From Seohaeicola saemankumensis (GTDB taxonomy: Bacteria > Pseudomonadota > Alphaproteobacteria > Rhodobacterales > Rhodobacteraceae): DNA of 64,000 nucleotides. The notes beneath the pieces are model-generated. The model was not told the DNA's origin. It saw only the letters and a program-made list of their open reading frames with translations, and made no database searches. Of this stretch, positions 17,400 through 27,518 are shown piece by piece. The first letter of the stretch is position 1, and every line of letters begins with the position of its first letter. The stretch covers positions 468,307 to 532,306 of the forward strand of contig NZ_JBHTKR010000004.1 in NCBI RefSeq assembly GCF_042678485.1. The letters run 5' to 3'. The translations under genes were made by a program, and so were the position numbers.

Positions 17400-17428
17400 A
17401 GGCGCGCCCGATGGGACGCGCCTTTTTT
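17400..17428 (+). terminator. Intrinsic terminator after mlaC
   Basis: AGGCGCG (17400-17406) pairs with CGCGCCT (17417-17423), the loop can add CCC/GGG pairs, and a run of six T follows. It ends the mlaA-mlaC unit just before the convergent PBP gene. Confidence 0.85.
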
Positions 17429-17461
17429 CGTGCCCGGCTTTCGTGTCCGGCGAATGGCAGA

Positions 17462-19672
17462 TCAGTTGCGCCCGGCGCCGAAAAGATCCCGGAACAATTG
17501 TTCGATCGCTGTCTGGGTTTCTGGCTGGCCATTGTTGGTGCGGCGTGGCGCCTGGCCTTGCCACGGGTCCTGACCCGCATTCACCTCTGGCCCTGGAACG
17601 GCTAGCTGTGCGGCTGGCGCCATCATCGGAAGCGGCCGGGGTGGCAGACCCTCATGCACCCGGGTCATGACCTCGTGCCAGATTTCCGAAGGCAGGCCGC
17701 TGCCCGTGACACCCGTCAGGGGCGTGTTGTCGTCATATCCCATCCAGACACCGGCCACATAATCCGCCGAATAACCGATGAACCAGGCGTCGCGCGCTGC
17801 CTGTGTGGTGCCGGTCTTGCCGGCGACCTCACGATCCTTGAGGTTCGCCCGCGTGCCGGTGCCGCGCGTCGTGACCTGATGCAGCATCCATGTCAGCTGC
17901 TCTGCGGCCTCTTGCCGGATCACACGCTCGCCCATGCCGCCCGTCGCGGTCATCAATGGCTCGCTTTCGCCCTGCATCCGCAGCTCCACCAGGCCATAGG
18001 GTGTCACGGCCGAACCGCCGTTGAGGATGCCGGCAAAGGCGCCCGTCGTCTCGATCAACGTGGCCTCCGAGGCGCCAAGCGCCAGGGCAGGCCCGGCCGC
18101 CAGGTCAGACTGGATGCCGAATTGCGTGGCCACCGTCCGTACGGTTTCAAGACCGACGCTTTGCGCCACCTTCACCGCCGGGATGTTCAACGACCGAGAC
18201 AGGGCTTCGGTCATCGTGACCTGGCCGCTGAACTTGCGGTCATAGTTGTTGGGGCACCATTCGCCGGATCCGGGGATGTTCACGCAATAGGGCGAATCGT
18301 CGATCACGTCATTCGGGGAATAGCCAAGATCCAGCGCGGCGGCATAGACGAACGGCTTGAAGGCCGACCCGGTCTGGCGCCGCGCCTGCGTGGCGCGGTT
18401 GAAAGCGCCCACCACCCGCGTGTCGCGCCCGCCGACCATGGCGCGCACCGCCCCGTCCGAGGACATGACCACGATCGCGGCCTGCGCCTTGGATCCTTCG
18501 CGCACCTTGTTCTCGAAGGCGTAAAGCATCGCCTCTTCGGCGGCGCGCTGGATCCGGGGGTCCAGCGTGGTGCGGATCACGACATCTTCGGTCGTGTTGC
18601 GGGTAAAGAACTCGGGCCCTGATGACATGACCCAATCGGCAAAGAAACCGCCCGCCCGAGCCTCTGCGGCTTCGGACAGCTGCGCGGGGTTGGCCAGGGC
18701 ATCAGCCGCTTGCGCCTGGGTCAGGTAGCCTTGTTCCTGCATCAGCCGGATGACGGTGGCGGCCCGGTCTTGCGAACGCTGCAGGTTGTTGGTTGGCGCA
18801 AGACTTGTCGGCGCGGTCAGAAGCCCGGCCAGCATTGCGGCCTCGGCCGGGATCAGCTGGCCCGAAGACTTGCCGAAATACCGCTGCGATGCCGCTTCGG
18901 CCCCATAGGCGCCGCCGCCCAGATAGGCGCGGTTGATATAGATCGCGAGAATCTCGTCCTTGGAATACTTCGCCTCGAGTGCGAAGGCATAGACAGCCTC
19001 TTTTATCTTGCGGGACAGCGACCCCCGGCGGCAATCGGCCTCATAGGCGGTTTCGGTTTCCCACAGTTGCGGGTCATAGGCCACGCCCAGACACAAAAGC
19101 TTGGCTGTCTGCTGGGTGATCGTGGACCCCCCGTTGCCCGACAGCGGCCCGCGCCCTTCACGCAGGTTGATGCGGATGGCCCCGGCGATCCCGCGCGGCG
19201 AGATACCCAGATGGCGGTAGAACCGTTTGTCTTCGGTTGCGATGACAGCATTCTTCAGATGCGGGGAAATCGTCTCGGCGCTGACAACGCCGCCGAACTG
19301 GTTCCCGCGCCAGGCAAAGACGCGCCCATCCGCATCCAGCAGCGTGACAGACCCGCGCTGGCGCCCGTCCAGAAGCGCGCTTGCCTCGGGCAGGGTCGTG
19401 TAGAAATAGCCGATCGCCCCGGCCAGGATCAGCCCTGCGATCAGACCGACGCGCCACGTGAAGCCCCAGACAATGCGCCAGATCCAACCGAACAGAGCTG
19501 CGAAAAGCGCCACGATCGGGTTGCGCCGCCGGCCTGCGCGCCGCGGCGCGGGTTTGCGCCGGGCGGGTTTCGCCGGTTTGGGTGAGGATGTCCTGGCCGT
19601 TGCGCCCGCCTTCTTCGCGCCAACGCGTTTATCCGCCACCAGGGGTGGCTTCCTGCGACCTGAATCACTCAT
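17462..19672 (-). CDS. Class A penicillin-binding protein (PBP1A type)
   Basis: Protein of 736 residues. A basic cytoplasmic N-terminus (Lys/Arg/Pro/Ala-rich, residues 1-50) precedes one membrane anchor (about 55-88). The GT51 glycosyltransferase domain includes EDKRFYRHLGI near 148, GGSTITQQTAKLL near 183 and the KIKEAVYA segment. The transpeptidase domain has the SxxK serine in TGSAFKPF near 438, SxN in SRSLN near 500 and KTGTT near 617. It polymerises and crosslinks peptidoglycan. A Pro-rich C-terminal tail follows. The transpeptidase layout is also compatible with PBP1C-like naming. It is divergent from glnK across 255 bp. Confidence 0.93.
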   Translation of the reverse strand: MSDSGRRKPPLVADKRVGAKKAGATARTSSPKPAKPARRKPAPRRAGRRRNPIVALFAALFGWIWRIVWGFTWRVGLIAGLILAGAIGYFYTTLPEASALLDGRQRGSVTLLDADGRVFAWRGNQFGGVVSAETISPHLKNAVIATEDKRFYRHLGISPRGIAGAIRINLREGRGPLSGNGGSTITQQTAKLLCLGVAYDPQLWETETAYEADCRRGSLSRKIKEAVYAFALEAKYSKDEILAIYINRAYLGGGAYGAEAASQRYFGKSSGQLIPAEAAMLAGLLTAPTSLAPTNNLQRSQDRAATVIRLMQEQGYLTQAQAADALANPAQLSEAAEARAGGFFADWVMSSGPEFFTRNTTEDVVIRTTLDPRIQRAAEEAMLYAFENKVREGSKAQAAIVVMSSDGAVRAMVGGRDTRVVGAFNRATQARRQTGSAFKPFVYAAALDLGYSPNDVIDDSPYCVNIPGSGEWCPNNYDRKFSGQVTMTEALSRSLNIPAVKVAQSVGLETVRTVATQFGIQSDLAAGPALALGASEATLIETTGAFAGILNGGSAVTPYGLVELRMQGESEPLMTATGGMGERVIRQEAAEQLTWMLHQVTTRGTGTRANLKDREVAGKTGTTQAARDAWFIGYSADYVAGVWMGYDDNTPLTGVTGSGLPSEIWHEVMTRVHEGLPPRPLPMMAPAAQLAVPGPEVNAGQDPWQGQAPRRTNNGQPETQTAIEQLFRDLFGAGRN

Positions 19673-19927
19673 GCTCTGCTCTGCCCGGCCATTGTTGTTC
19701 GCGCGAATATAGCGACTCTCCGGGAAATGTTGACCCTTGCCGCACCGCTTTCAGCTTTTTGTTTTGCACAATAAATAATCAAAAAAATATAAGCGCACAA
19801 ATATTAGACAAATATTTCGGATTCGCGGGCCGGATTCCCCGCGCAGCCTTTCAAATCCGGCCCCCACATCGTTTTGCTGCAACTGCAACATGCGGGCCTC
19901 ATCCCGCTCCAGACGAAGGGGACACAG
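19673..19927 (+). promoter_or_regulatory. glnK-amtB / PBP divergent control region
   Basis: A 255-bp gap holding the promoters of the PBP gene (minus) and glnK-amtB (plus). It includes an unusually AT-rich patch at about 19755-19816 with a nine-base direct repeat ACAAATATT at 19797-19805 and 19808-19816 (11-bp period), and TTTTGCAC at 19762-19769, reminiscent of an NtrC half-site. No convincing sigma-54 GG-N10-GC pair was seen. In Rhodobacter, NtrC works with the housekeeping sigma factor, which fits. The specific operator is inference. Confidence 0.4.
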
Positions 19928-20266
19928 GTGAAACTCATCATTGCAACGATCAAGCCGTTCAAGCTCGAGGAGGTCCGTGAAGCTCTGACCGACATCGGCG
20001 TACGCGGCATGATGGTCACTGAAATCAAGGGCTTTGGATCTCAGTCGGGCCATACCGAAATCTATCGCGGCGCCGAATATGCCGTGAACTTCGTGCCGAA
20101 GGTCAAACTCGAGATCGTGGTGAACGATGCCATGGCCGATCAGGTCGTGGACACGATCACGGCAACCGCCAAGACCGGCAAGATCGGTGACGGCAAGATC
20201 TTCGTTCTGGATGTGGCACAGGCCGTGCGCGTCCGGACCGGCGAAACCAATGAGGACGCGGTCTAA
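19928..20266 (+). CDS. glnK: Nitrogen regulatory protein P-II (GlnK/GlnB family, GTG start)
   Basis: Protein of 112 residues, exact PII length, starting with GTG at 19928 preceded by GAAGGGGA. The T-loop is intact with the uridylylatable Tyr51 in YRGAEYAVNF, and the nucleotide-binding segment KTGKIGDGKIFV is present. PII senses 2-oxoglutarate and ATP/ADP and, in the GlnK form, docks on AmtB to block ammonium uptake when nitrogen is plentiful. It lies 21 bp upstream of amtB, which supports GlnK over GlnB. Confidence 0.95.
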   Translation: MKLIIATIKPFKLEEVREALTDIGVRGMMVTEIKGFGSQSGHTEIYRGAEYAVNFVPKVKLEIVVNDAMADQVVDTITATAKTGKIGDGKIFVLDVAQAVRVRTGETNEDAV

Positions 20267-20287
20267 CCGCGCCGGGGGAAAGGATAC

Positions 20288-21604
<1,317 letters not shown>

Positions 21605-21636
21605 TCCTTTCCTCCCGAGAGATCAGCACGAAAGAG

Positions 21637-21664
21637 AACCCGGGCGCTCCCGCCCGGGTTTTTT
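21637..21664 (+). terminator. Intrinsic terminator after amtB
   Basis: AACCCGGGCG (21637-21646) pairs with CGCCCGGGTT (21651-21660) around a four-base loop, followed by TTTT. It ends glnK-amtB ahead of the convergent rhodanese gene. Confidence 0.9.
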
Positions 21665-21728
21665 CATGTCTGCCGCGTGGCCCCGACAGATATCACGGGG
21701 TTGCCCATTCCCAGACGCTGATCCGGTG

Positions 21729-22103
21729 TCAGGCAACCCGCTGGGGTGCACCAGTGGCCATGTTCGTGCCGACATACGGCAGCTTGGCGGCTTTCCAGGC
21801 GCCAAACCCGCCTTCCAGATGGGCGATAGGCGTGATCCCCGCCTCGATCGCGGCGCGGCAAACACGTTCGCTACGCACGCCTGAGCCGCAATGAAACACG
21901 ATTCGCTTATCGCTCTGACCGGGCAGCTTGCTGGCCGCGAAAAAGGCCAGCGGCATCAGCAGCGCGCCTTCGATATGCTCGAACATGTATTCCTGGGGTG
22001 TGCGTACGTCGATGATCACCACCTCGTTCCGGTCAAATGCGGCAGCCAGTTCTTCTGCGGTCCAGGTTTCGAATACGGCGTTGCCAATGGTTTCGGATTT
22101 CAT
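21729..22103 (-). CDS. Single-domain rhodanese-like sulfurtransferase
   Basis: Protein of 124 residues forming one rhodanese domain. The active-site cysteine is Cys72 in the loop CGSGVRS, six residues long after the Cys as in sulfur-transferring rhodaneses, and IIDVRTPQEYMFEHIEGALLMP is the CH2-like N-terminal motif. The C-terminal GGFGAWK is also conserved. There is no signal peptide, so it is cytoplasmic. Its start codon shares one base with the stop of the upstream LysR gene (22103), so they are co-transcribed. Substrate unknown; possible roles are persulfide transfer or detoxification. Confidence 0.9.
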   Translation of the reverse strand: MKSETIGNAVFETWTAEELAAAFDRNEVVIIDVRTPQEYMFEHIEGALLMPLAFFAASKLPGQSDKRIVFHCGSGVRSERVCRAAIEAGITPIAHLEGGFGAWKAAKLPYVGTNMATGAPQRVA

Positions 22104-23050
22104 CAGTCGGTCCTTTCAGGGTTTTTCGTTTCAAGCGGGATATCAAGGCGCGCAAGCGCGTCCTTGCAATGGGCGATCATCACTTCGGTGAAGCGCTGTA
22201 CCTTGGGGTCGCGATACTTGCGGCTGGGCGACAGACACGCCAGTTGCGTGGGCAGCGGGGGCGTGGCCGTGGCCACCGGCACAAGCGCGCCGCGCCGCAG
22301 ATGTTCGGCCACCTCGAAGATCGGTTTCATCACGATGCCGGCCCCATCCAGCGCCCAGCCGGTCAAGACATCGCCATCATCGGATTCCAGCGGGCCCGAC
22401 ACCTCGAACCGCTTGGGTCCGTCTGCCGTCAGCAATGTCCACTGGAATTCCTTTGCGCCCGGAAAGCGCAGGTTCAGGCAATCGTGCCGGTCCCGCACAA
22501 GCGCTGCCCCGTCGGCAGGCATCCCGCGCTGCGCGATATAGGCAGGTGCAGCGCACAGGACGCGCGGGCAATCCGCGATCACGCGCACTTTCAGGTCGCT
22601 ATCGGTCAGCGGTCCAAGGTGAAAGGCCAGGTCCAGACCTTCACCCGTCACGTCGATGACCCGGTCCGACAGGCGCAGGCGAATGTCGATCTGCGGATAG
22701 TCCCGTTTGAACCCCGGCACCGCAGGCGCGATGAAGCGCCGCCCGACGCCCAGGGGGGCGGCCACGAACAACGTGCCGCGCGGCGATTGGGTCGCGGCCA
22801 TAACGTCGGCTTCGGCCTCGTCTATGGCCTGAAGGATGCGCGCGGCCCCGTCATAGAACAAACGCCCGTGTTCCGTGGGGTTGAGCGCGCGGGTGGTGCG
22901 GTTGAACAGGCGTACGCCTAGATGCTTCTCAAGCTCGGCGATCCGGGCCGAGGCCACGGCGGGCGATGTCCTCTGGTCGCGCGCTGCCGCACTCATGCTG
23001 CCCAATTCGAAGACGCGCAGGAACATTCTGATATTGTTTACATAAGCCAT
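22103..23050 (-). CDS. LysR-family transcriptional regulator
   Basis: Protein of 315 residues. The N-terminal winged helix-turn-helix (residues 1-60) includes FLRVFELGSMSAAARDQRTSPAVASARIAELEKHLGVRLFNR, and a LysR substrate-binding domain follows. The ATG at 23050 begins the family-typical N-terminus; the longer frame runs into the divergent puuD region. It is divergent from puuD with 99 bp between starts and co-directional with the rhodanese gene. Control of puuD is plausible from this geometry but not shown. Confidence 0.92.
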   Translation of the reverse strand: MAYVNNIRMFLRVFELGSMSAAARDQRTSPAVASARIAELEKHLGVRLFNRTTRALNPTEHGRLFYDGAARILQAIDEAEADVMAATQSPRGTLFVAAPLGVGRRFIAPAVPGFKRDYPQIDIRLRLSDRVIDVTGEGLDLAFHLGPLTDSDLKVRVIADCPRVLCAAPAYIAQRGMPADGAALVRDRHDCLNLRFPGAKEFQWTLLTADGPKRFEVSGPLESDDGDVLTGWALDGAGIVMKPIFEVAEHLRRGALVPVATATPPLPTQLACLSPSRKYRDPKVQRFTEVMIAHCKDALARLDIPLETKNPERTD

Positions 23051-23149
23051 TATCAGTCTTTGCTTGAAACTGTTCCCGTCATTCGAAGGATTAACAAACA
23101 AGTTGGTGCTGCGATAGCCTGATCCCAACCCCGTCCAAAGGAGAGCGTG

Positions 23150-24373
23150 ATGTATGATCTGGCTGCAATGGGTGCCTGGCTTGAATTTGCGGTGCGCTGG
23201 CTGCACGTGATCACGGCGATCGCCTGGATCGGATCGTCGTTCTACTTCATCGCGCTGGATCTGGGCCTGCACCGCGATCGCAACCTGGCGACCGGGGCCG
23301 ATGGCGAGGAATGGCAGGTGCATGGCGGTGGTTTCTACCACATCCAGAAATACCTGGTGGCCCCGGCGCATATGCCCGACGGGCTGATCTGGCACAAATG
23401 GCAAAGCTACTGGACCTGGATGAGTGGCTTTTTCCTGCTGGTGCTGGTCTATTACCTGGGGGCCGAATTCTACCTGATCGACCCCGCCGTGATGGAACTG
23501 GCCACGTGGCAGGCCGTGGGGATTTCACTCGCCTCGCTCGCCTTTGGGTGGATCGTCTACAACACGCTCTGCAAGGTCTTCGTGGATGCGAACCAGACGG
23601 GTCTGATGCTGGCGCTGTTCGTGGTGCTGGTGGCGATGGCCTATTTCTACACCAGCGTCTTTTCAGGCCGCGCCGCGATGCTGCACCTGGGCGCCTTCAC
23701 CGCCACGATCATGAGCGGGAACGTCTTTTTCATCATCATCCCCAACCAGAAGATCGTGGTCGCTGATCTGATTGCCGGGCGCAAACCCGATCCGAAATAC
23801 GGCAAGATCGCCAAGCAGCGCAGCACGCATAACAACTATCTGACGCTGCCCGTGATCTTCCTGATGTTGTCGAACCACTATCCGCTGGCCTTTGCGACCG
23901 AGAACACATGGATCATCGCCAGCCTTGTGTTCCTGATGGGCGTGACGATCCGGCATTACTTCAATTCGATGCACGCACGCACCGGCAACCCCACATGGAC
24001 ATGGGCGGCCACCGTTCTGATCTTCATCGCGATCATGTGGCTGAGCACCGCGCCGATGTTCCGGTCCGATGCGCCAGAGGAAGCGCAGGGGGCCGCCTTG
24101 CGCTTCGCGCAGGCCGAAGGTTTCGAGCAGGTCCATGACATCGTGATGGGCCGCTGTTCCATGTGCCATGCCGCAGAACCTTTCTGGGAGGGGCTGCTGT
24201 GGGCCCCCAAAGGTGTGCGCCTGGACACCGAGGCGCATATCGCCGGCGCGGCGCGCGCGATCTATCTTCAGGCCGGTATCAGCCATGCGATGCCCCCCGC
24301 GAACCTGTCCTATATGGAGGCAGAGGAACGTGCCGCCATCGTGGCCTGGTACAAGGCAGCCACCGGCGGCTGA
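23150..24373 (+). CDS. puuD: Membrane-bound urate hydroxylase PuuD with C-terminal cytochrome c domain
   Basis: Protein of 407 residues. About eight membrane segments lie in the first 310 residues, beginning with WLHVITAIAWIGSSFYFIALD and including an HNNYLTLPVIFLMLSNHYP block typical of the PuuD urate oxidase family. A C-terminal c-type haem domain follows, with CSMCH near residue 336 and a distal methionine candidate in HAMPPANLSYM. PuuD oxidises urate to 5-hydroxyisourate and passes electrons to the respiratory chain. The ATG at 23150 (or GTG at 23147) follows AAAGGAG. No other uricolytic genes are adjacent. Confidence 0.92.
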   Translation: MYDLAAMGAWLEFAVRWLHVITAIAWIGSSFYFIALDLGLHRDRNLATGADGEEWQVHGGGFYHIQKYLVAPAHMPDGLIWHKWQSYWTWMSGFFLLVLVYYLGAEFYLIDPAVMELATWQAVGISLASLAFGWIVYNTLCKVFVDANQTGLMLALFVVLVAMAYFYTSVFSGRAAMLHLGAFTATIMSGNVFFIIIPNQKIVVADLIAGRKPDPKYGKIAKQRSTHNNYLTLPVIFLMLSNHYPLAFATENTWIIASLVFLMGVTIRHYFNSMHARTGNPTWTWAATVLIFIAIMWLSTAPMFRSDAPEEAQGAALRFAQAEGFEQVHDIVMGRCSMCHAAEPFWEGLLWAPKGVRLDTEAHIAGAARAIYLQAGISHAMPPANLSYMEAEERAAIVAWYKAATGG

Positions 24374-24435
24374 TCTGCGCTGACGCGCTGCTCGATGGTG
24401 GTCGAATCGGATCCGGTCATGCTAGGTTTTGCGGC

Positions 24436-26280
24436 ATGGCACATCCGAACCCCAAGATAGGCGAAAATCGCCCCATCATACGACAGCTTGATGAGGCCGC
24501 GATCAACAGGATCGCGGCAGGCGAGGTGGTGGAGCGTCCCGCCTCTGCGGTCAAGGAACTGGTCGAGAACGCGCTTGATGCCGGTGCGCGGCGGATCGAC
24601 ATTGCGCTGGCCGACGGCGGCAAGACCCTGATCCGCGTGACCGATGATGGCTGCGGCATGTCGCCGGATGACCTGCCCCTGGCCCTCTCACGCCATGCCA
24701 CCTCCAAGATCGACGGCTCGGACCTGCTGAACATCCACAGCTTCGGCTTCCGGGGCGAGGCGCTGCCCTCGCTTGGTGCGGTCGGGCGGCTGACGATCAC
24801 AAGCCGCGCAGGCGGGCAGGGCGCAGCGCAGATCACGGTGGCGGGGGGGCAGATGAGCCCGGTCAAACCGGCCGGCCTGACGGCAGGCACGGTGGTGGAA
24901 CTGCGCGATCTGTTCTACGCCACCCCGGCGCGCCTGAAGTTCATGCGCTCGGACCGGGCCGAACAGCAGGCGACAAGCGAGGTGATCAGGCGGCTGGCGA
25001 TGGCCGAGCCTTTCGTGTCTTTTACCCTGCGCGATGTGTCGGGCGGTGGCGAGGGCCGCGTCCTGTTCCGGGCCGATGCCGAAAGCGGCGATCTGTTCGA
25101 TGCGCTGCACGGGCGGCTGGCGCGTGTTCTGGGCACCGAATTCGCCGACAACGCCCTGCGGATCGACGCGGAACGCGAAGGCTTTCACCTGACGGGATAT
25201 GCGGCCTTGCCCACCTATTCGCGCGGCTCATCCGTGGCGCAGTTCCTGTTCGTGAATGGCCGTCCGGTGCAGGACCGTCTGCTGATCGGCGCGCTGCGCG
25301 GGGCCTATGCCGATTTCCTCAGCCGCGACCGTCACCCGGCGGCCGCCCTGTTTCTGGATTGCGACCCGCAGATGGTGGATGTGAACGTGCATCCCGCCAA
25401 ATCCGAAGTACGCTTTCGCGACCCAGGCATGGCGCGTGGCCTGATCGTCACCGCCCTGCGTCATGCGCTGGCCGAGGCGGGGCATCGCGCCTCGACCACG
25501 GTTGCATCGGCCACTCTTGGCGCCTTCCGCCCGGAACCCGTCGCACCGGGCCAGCCCGCCCGCGTCTATCAGATGGACCGGCCCAGCCTTACCGCGCGCC
25601 AGGCGTCCTATGCCGCGCAAGCCCCCGGTTTTGCCGATATGCCCGCCAGCACCTATGCGGCACGGGTCGAGGACACATCCCCCGAAGTCGAGGAAACCGC
25701 GCTGCCGCTTGGGGCCGCCCGCGCGCAGGTGCATGAGAATTACATCATCGCCCAGACCGATACCGGCATGGTGATCGTCGATCAGCACGCCGCCCATGAA
25801 CGGCTGGTCTATGAACGCCTCAAACGCCAGATGGCCGAGAATGGCATCGCGTCACAGGCCCTGCTGATCCCCGAGATCGTCGAGCTGTCCCCTAACGATT
25901 GCGCGCGCCTGCTGGATCATGCCGATGATCTGGCGCGGCTGGGGCTTGGGATTGAACCCTTTGGCGGCGGGGCCATCGCCGTGCGCGAAACGCCAGCCCT
26001 GCTGGGTGCAGTCAATGCGCGGGCCATGATCCTCGATATCCTTGATGAACTGGCGGATCAGGGGGAAACCACGGGCATCCAGACCCGGCTTGAGGCGATC
26101 CTCAGCCGTGTGGCTTGTCACGGCTCTATCCGGTCAGGCCGCCGGATGCGCGCCGAAGAGATGAACGCGCTGCTGCGCGAGATGGAAGCCACACCCCATT
26201 CGGGCCAGTGCAACCACGGCCGCCCCACCTATGTCGAGCTGAAGCTGGCCGATATAGAGCGGCTGTTCGGACGGCGATGA
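24436..26280 (+). CDS. mutL: DNA mismatch repair protein MutL (endonuclease-type)
   Basis: Protein of 614 residues. The N-terminal GHKL ATPase has IAAGEVVERPASAVKELVENALDAG near 27, DDGCGM near 70 and FGFRGEALPSLGAVG near 103. The C-terminal dimerisation domain carries the metal-binding endonuclease motif DQHAAHERLVYE (about residue 448) and CNHGRPT near 592, as expected for an organism lacking MutH-dependent strand discrimination. It nicks the error-containing strand in mismatch repair. A proline/alanine-rich linker separates the domains. The ATG at 24436 is where the family N-terminus begins. It overlaps rmuC by ATGA. Confidence 0.96.
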   Translation: MAHPNPKIGENRPIIRQLDEAAINRIAAGEVVERPASAVKELVENALDAGARRIDIALADGGKTLIRVTDDGCGMSPDDLPLALSRHATSKIDGSDLLNIHSFGFRGEALPSLGAVGRLTITSRAGGQGAAQITVAGGQMSPVKPAGLTAGTVVELRDLFYATPARLKFMRSDRAEQQATSEVIRRLAMAEPFVSFTLRDVSGGGEGRVLFRADAESGDLFDALHGRLARVLGTEFADNALRIDAEREGFHLTGYAALPTYSRGSSVAQFLFVNGRPVQDRLLIGALRGAYADFLSRDRHPAAALFLDCDPQMVDVNVHPAKSEVRFRDPGMARGLIVTALRHALAEAGHRASTTVASATLGAFRPEPVAPGQPARVYQMDRPSLTARQASYAAQAPGFADMPASTYAARVEDTSPEVEETALPLGAARAQVHENYIIAQTDTGMVIVDQHAAHERLVYERLKRQMAENGIASQALLIPEIVELSPNDCARLLDHADDLARLGLGIEPFGGGAIAVRETPALLGAVNARAMILDILDELADQGETTGIQTRLEAILSRVACHGSIRSGRRMRAEEMNALLREMEATPHSGQCNHGRPTYVELKLADIERLFGRR

Positions 26281-27464
26281 TCACGCTGGGCGGACAGACC
26301 TATGCGCTGGATGATCCGGCGGTGGTGCTGGTGCTGGCAGGTCTGCTGCTGGCGCTGCTGGTCGTGATCCTGTTGATCCTTGCGCTGCGTGCTGCGGCCC
26401 GGTCTGCAAGGCTGGCGGAACCACTGGCGCAGCAGATGGCCTATATGGCCTCGCGGGTGCAGGGCCTGGGCGATGGGCAGCAGCAGCTTTCCGGTGGTCT
26501 GACCCATGTGGCCGAGGCGCAGGCGGCATCGCAGGCGCAGATGATGCGTCTGATGGAGCAACGTCTGGCCCATGTCACCGGACAGATGACAGAAACCCTG
26601 CATGGATCGGCCCGCCGCACCGCGCAGTCGCTGGGCGAATTGCAGCAAAGGCTGGCCGCTATCGACAAGGCGCAGGACAACATCACCAAGCTGTCGGGCG
26701 ATGTGCTGTCCTTGCAGGATATCCTGTCCAACAAGCAGACGCGCGGCGCCTTCGGCGAGATCCAGTTGCACGATATTGTCGGCAAGGCGCTGCCTGCGGA
26801 CAGCTACAAGATGCAGGCGACGCTGTCGAACGGGCGGCGGGCCGATTGCCTGATCCATCTGCCCAACCCGCCTGGCCCTATCGTGGTGGACAGCAAGTTC
26901 CCGCTGGAAGCCTATGAGGCGTTGCGGCGTGCGGATAATCCGAACGACCTCAATCGCGCGGCCAGCCTGCTGCGCCAATCCGTGCGCGGCCATATCAAGG
27001 CGATTGCCGAGCGTTACATCATCGAAGGCGAAACCGCCGACGGTGCGCTGATGTTCCTGCCCTCCGAGGCGGTCTATGCCGAATTGCACGCCAATTTCCC
27101 CGAACTGGTGCGCGAAGGCTTTGCCGCGCGCGTCTGGATCGTGTCGCCCACCACCTGCATGGCCACGTTGAACACCATGCGTGCGATCCTCAAGGATGCG
27201 CGCATGCGCGAACAGGCGGGGGCCATCAGGCGTGAACTGGGCCTTCTGTCGCAGGATGTGGACCGTCTGGGCCAAAGGGTCGAGAATCTGGATCGTCATT
27301 TCGGCCAGGCCGCGCGCGACATTGCGGATATCAAGGTCAGCGCCGACAAGGCCGGGCGCCGCGCCAAACGGCTGGACAATTTCGATTTCGAGGATGTCGT
27401 ACCCGACGTCGAGGCCGATCAGCCACCTCTTGTTCTGGCGCAGGGGCAAAGACGCGATCCCTGA
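26277..27464 (+). CDS. rmuC: DNA recombination protein RmuC
   Basis: Protein of 395 residues. One N-terminal membrane segment (about 16-40) is followed by a coiled-coil region (about 45-150) and the RmuC domain. The latter includes KQTRGAFGEIQLHDIVGKALP near 163, VVDSKFPLEAYEAL near 202, a GALMFLPSEAVYAELHANFPEL block and VSPTTCMATLNTMRAIL near 286. RmuC limits inverted-repeat recombination and resembles nuclease-associated anchors. The ATG at 26277 overlaps the mutL stop by ATGA; pairing with mutL suggests a shared genome-stability operon. Confidence 0.94.
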   Translation: MITLGGQTYALDDPAVVLVLAGLLLALLVVILLILALRAAARSARLAEPLAQQMAYMASRVQGLGDGQQQLSGGLTHVAEAQAASQAQMMRLMEQRLAHVTGQMTETLHGSARRTAQSLGELQQRLAAIDKAQDNITKLSGDVLSLQDILSNKQTRGAFGEIQLHDIVGKALPADSYKMQATLSNGRRADCLIHLPNPPGPIVVDSKFPLEAYEALRRADNPNDLNRAASLLRQSVRGHIKAIAERYIIEGETADGALMFLPSEAVYAELHANFPELVREGFAARVWIVSPTTCMATLNTMRAILKDARMREQAGAIRRELGLLSQDVDRLGQRVENLDRHFGQAARDIADIKVSADKAGRRAKRLDNFDFEDVVPDVEADQPPLVLAQGQRRDP

Positions 27465-27467
27465 ACG

Positions 27468-27498
27468 CAAAAGGGCGGCCCTGATGGACCGCCCTTTG
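27468..27498. terminator. Bidirectional terminator-like hairpin between rmuC and chrR
   Basis: AAAGGGCGG (27470-27478) pairs with CCGCCCTTT (27489-27497) around a ten-base loop. It lies between two convergent stops. The T-run on the plus strand is short, so plus-strand strength is uncertain. Confidence 0.6.
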
Positions 27499-27518
27499 GT
27501 GTCTGGATCCGTGCCGGA

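Noticed and set aside
19673..19927. Sigma-54 promoter for glnK-amtB
   Set aside because: I looked for GG-N10-GC with TGGCAC/TTGC context and found none; Rhodobacter-type ntr genes do not need sigma-54.
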